6,094 nt of DNA from UBA7236 sp036734545 (GTDB lineage Bacteria; Bacteroidota; Bacteroidia; Chitinophagales; BACL12), in contig DAIMYJ010000138.1 of NCBI GenBank assembly GCA_036734545.1, forward strand, positions 1-6,094, read 5' to 3'. A program made the translations under genes and the position numbers. This document shows positions 4,711-6,094 of the stretch, piece by piece; within the stretch, counting starts at the first letter, position 1; each line of letters opens with the position of its first letter. A model generated the notes under the pieces. The model was not told the origin of the DNA, searched no databases, and was given only the letters and a program-made list of their open reading frames with translations.

Positions 4711-5163
4711 ATGCGCGCAGTAATTCAACGTGTCAGCTCCGCTTCCGTGAGCATCGAAGGCAAAACATTTTCTGAGATCGGGAAAGGCTTTGTCATTCTC
4801 CTCGGCATTGAGGATGCCGATACCGGAGAAGATGTGGAATGGCTGGCGCAAAAGATCGCCGGACTGCGGGTGTTCAGTGATGCCGAAGGGCTCATGAACA
4901 TCAACATCAGCGATGCAGGCGGCGAATTCCTCGTGGTCAGTCAGTTCACCCTGTTCGCCTCCACCCGCAAAGGCAACCGTCCCTCCTTCATCCGCAGCGC
5001 AAAACCCGACACCGCCGTTCCGCTCTATCAGGCGTTCATAAAAAGCCTCACCGATATCACCGGAAAAACCATCCGCACCGGTATCTTTGGTGCCGATATG
5101 CAGGTGGCACTGGTGAACGACGGACCGGTGACCATTCTCATCGACACGAAAATCAAGGAATGA
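4711..5163 (+). CDS. dtd: D-aminoacyl-tRNA deacylase
   Basis: This 150-residue enzyme hydrolyses the ester bond of D-aminoacyl-tRNAs (EC 3.1.1.96) and also removes glycine mischarged on tRNA-Ala, protecting translation from D-amino acids; it acts as a cytoplasmic homodimer. The protein begins MRAVIQRVSSASV, the standard family start. It contains SQFTL at 77-81 with the conserved Thr80, GNRPSF at 88-93, and the MQVALVNDGPVT motif at 130-141, where Gly138-Pro139 is the cross-subunit Gly-cisPro pair that rejects L-amino acids. ATG 4711 gives the normal family length; an in-frame ATG at 4636 would add 25 residues encoded within the right inverted repeat and matching nothing in the family. A GGAGG at 4681 is too far away (25 bases) to act as a ribosome binding site. 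The stop overlaps the next start by ATGA. Confidence 0.97.
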   Translation: MRAVIQRVSSASVSIEGKTFSEIGKGFVILLGIEDADTGEDVEWLAQKIAGLRVFSDAEGLMNINISDAGGEFLVVSQFTLFASTRKGNRPSFIRSAKPDTAVPLYQAFIKSLTDITGKTIRTGIFGADMQVALVNDGPVTILIDTKIKE

Positions 5164-5789
5164 GCACCGACAGCAAGACCAAAAAATTCTTTTCGCGCTA
5201 TTTCGAGCTGATATTGGTAGGCCTGACCGTTTTGTTCCTGCTCATCAAGCCCAGCATGGAAAATTTCGGCGAACGCATCAGCATGCTGTTCTTCGGCACA
5301 CTCTCTTTTTATTATCTCGCTTCGGGTATTCTGGTGTTCCTCGACAAGAACCGCGTTGGTCGTATCATGCGCCTGATGTATCTGTTCGGATTGTGGTCGG
5401 TATCGGTGATGGTGATCGCGATCATGACGAGGATCATGCTGCTCCAGGCTGACAAAGCCCTGCTCATCACCGCAGTATGCTCAACGGTGGGGCTGCTCGG
5501 CTATATTGTACTCTACTACCGCAGGCTCGAAGGTGAAGACCGCAAGGCCTTGTTATATCTGATACAGCCCTTATTCATCCGTTCAGTGTTTGCCATGTTG
5601 CTGGGTATCGCCTTTCTGGTGGGGAGCAATTATGGCATTTACAGTATGCTGGGCACCTATCGGAACGATCCTGTGTATATCGAAAAGATCGTAAGCGCCT
5701 ACGAAAATCCGGAAGACTCTGTATTGCTGGAATCCTTCAAACAATACGACGACCTCAAACGCCAGGGTGAGCCGGAGCAGGAACCCTGA
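5160..5789 (+). CDS. Five-helix integral membrane protein of unknown function
   Basis: I do not recognise a named family for this 209-residue protein. It has a short charged cytoplasmic-looking N-terminus (1-14), then five probable membrane helices at about 16-29, 40-61, 71-95, 101-120 and 136-163, and a hydrophilic, acidic C-terminal tail (about 165-209, ending EPEQEP). Loops carry basic residues near helix ends (KNRVGR at 63-68, RRLEGEDRK at 121-129), useful for topology but not diagnostic. No signal peptide, cysteine pair or catalytic motif is apparent. ATG 5160 overlaps the dtd stop codon as ATGA, a classic translational-coupling arrangement, so it is almost certainly made with Dtd. MazG follows after 33 bases. 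The position inside a dtd-mazG unit suggests a housekeeping or lineage-specific role; nothing in the sequence supports a specific one. Confidence 0.85.
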   Translation: MSTDSKTKKFFSRYFELILVGLTVLFLLIKPSMENFGERISMLFFGTLSFYYLASGILVFLDKNRVGRIMRLMYLFGLWSVSVMVIAIMTRIMLLQADKALLITAVCSTVGLLGYIVLYYRRLEGEDRKALLYLIQPLFIRSVFAMLLGIAFLVGSNYGIYSMLGTYRNDPVYIEKIVSAYENPEDSVLLESFKQYDDLKRQGEPEQEP

Positions 5790-5822
5790 TACTTTTTCAT
5801 TCTCTCAACCCCAAATGCTGTC

Positions 5823-6094
5823 ATGACCATCGCTGAAGCCCAAAGAACGATCGACAACTGGATCACCACTACCGGTGTACGGTATTTCAATGAGCTCACC
5901 AATATGGCCATGCTCACCGAAGAGGTGGGTGAGGTAGCCCGCATCATGGCGCGCAAGTATGGTGAACAATCGTTCAAGGAAAGCGATAAAGACAAACAGC
6001 TCTCCGACGAACTGGCCGATGTGCTCTTCGTACTCATCTGCATCGCCAACCAAACCGGTGTTGACCTCACCGATGCCCTCGAAAAAAATCTCGC
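5823..6094 (+). CDS. MazG-like nucleotide pyrophosphohydrolase (3' end outside window)
   Basis: Ninety residues are visible and the frame is open to the window edge. The all-alpha MazG/dUTPase-C-like superfamily hydrolyses NTPs or dNTPs to monophosphates and pyrophosphate, cleaning the nucleotide pool of aberrant nucleotides. The metal-binding signature is present: LTEEVGEVARIM at 31-42 supplies Glu33, Glu34 and Glu37, and SDELADVLFVL at 61-71 supplies Glu63 and Asp66, the usual EExxE and ExxD pair on successive helices. The opening RYFNELTNMAMLTEEVGE resembles the short single-domain Bacteroidota proteins of roughly 110 residues, so perhaps 15-25 residues are missing; this estimate is from memory. 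ATG 5823 lies 33 bases after the membrane-protein stop. It may be co-transcribed with dtd, or have its own weak promoter (TACTTTTT at 5790-5797). Substrate specificity cannot be read from sequence. Confidence 0.93.
   Translation, partial: MTIAEAQRTIDNWITTTGVRYFNELTNMAMLTEEVGEVARIMARKYGEQSFKESDKDKQLSDELADVLFVLICIANQTGVDLTDALEKNL

Noticed and set aside
5815..5826. Three-codon leader ORF (ATG CTG TCA TGA) overlapping the MazG start
   Set aside because: Such a short frame is expected by chance; nothing else suggests translational control.

Overview
The window reads as a chromosomal segment of a member of the Bacteroidota, probably close to Chitinophagaceae. The evidence is the gene content (a group II geranylgeranylglyceryl phosphate synthase and Bacteroidota-like versions of RsgA, Dtd and MazG), A/T-rich sequence without a Shine-Dalgarno motif before most starts, and a perfect TAnnTTTG -7 element before one gene. 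This placement comes from protein and motif recognition only; no 16S or marker search was possible. All genes are on the + strand.

Layout. Bases 1-361 are non-coding and hold possible RNA folds and an 18-bp perfect palindrome just before a pirin gene (362-1075). A heptanucleotide tandem repeat overlaps the pirin stop, and a short spacer with a 14-bp GC palindrome leads to a cytoplasmic YceI-family lipocalin-like protein (1230-1778). That gene ends in a textbook UUCG-capped terminator. After a hairpin-rich spacer comes a gene pair 13 bases apart: the GGGP synthase (1968-2729) and the ribosome-maturation GTPase rsgA (2743-3666). At the right end, dtd (4711-5163), a five-helix membrane protein of unknown function (5160-5789, overlapping dtd by 4 bases) and a MazG-type nucleotide pyrophosphohydrolase (5823 to beyond the window) look like one operon. 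RsgA, Dtd and MazG are translation and nucleotide-pool housekeeping functions: 30S subunit maturation, removal of D-amino acids from tRNA, and hydrolysis of non-canonical NTPs.

The most unusual part is the roughly 1-kb gene-free stretch between rsgA and dtd. It is framed by about 70-bp imperfect inverted repeats (3666-3736 and 4602-4670). Its right half is a tandem array of a 69-bp unit (4229 to about 4617), each unit carrying two consecutive stem-loops. An older, diverged copy at the left of the array keeps both stems with different bases. The array is cut by a 100-N assembly gap, so its true length is unknown. No transposase, RNA gene of known family or CRISPR architecture is visible in it. 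My best reading is a REP/MITE-like structured repeat element that has entered what is otherwise a compact housekeeping cluster. Its identity is not established from this window.
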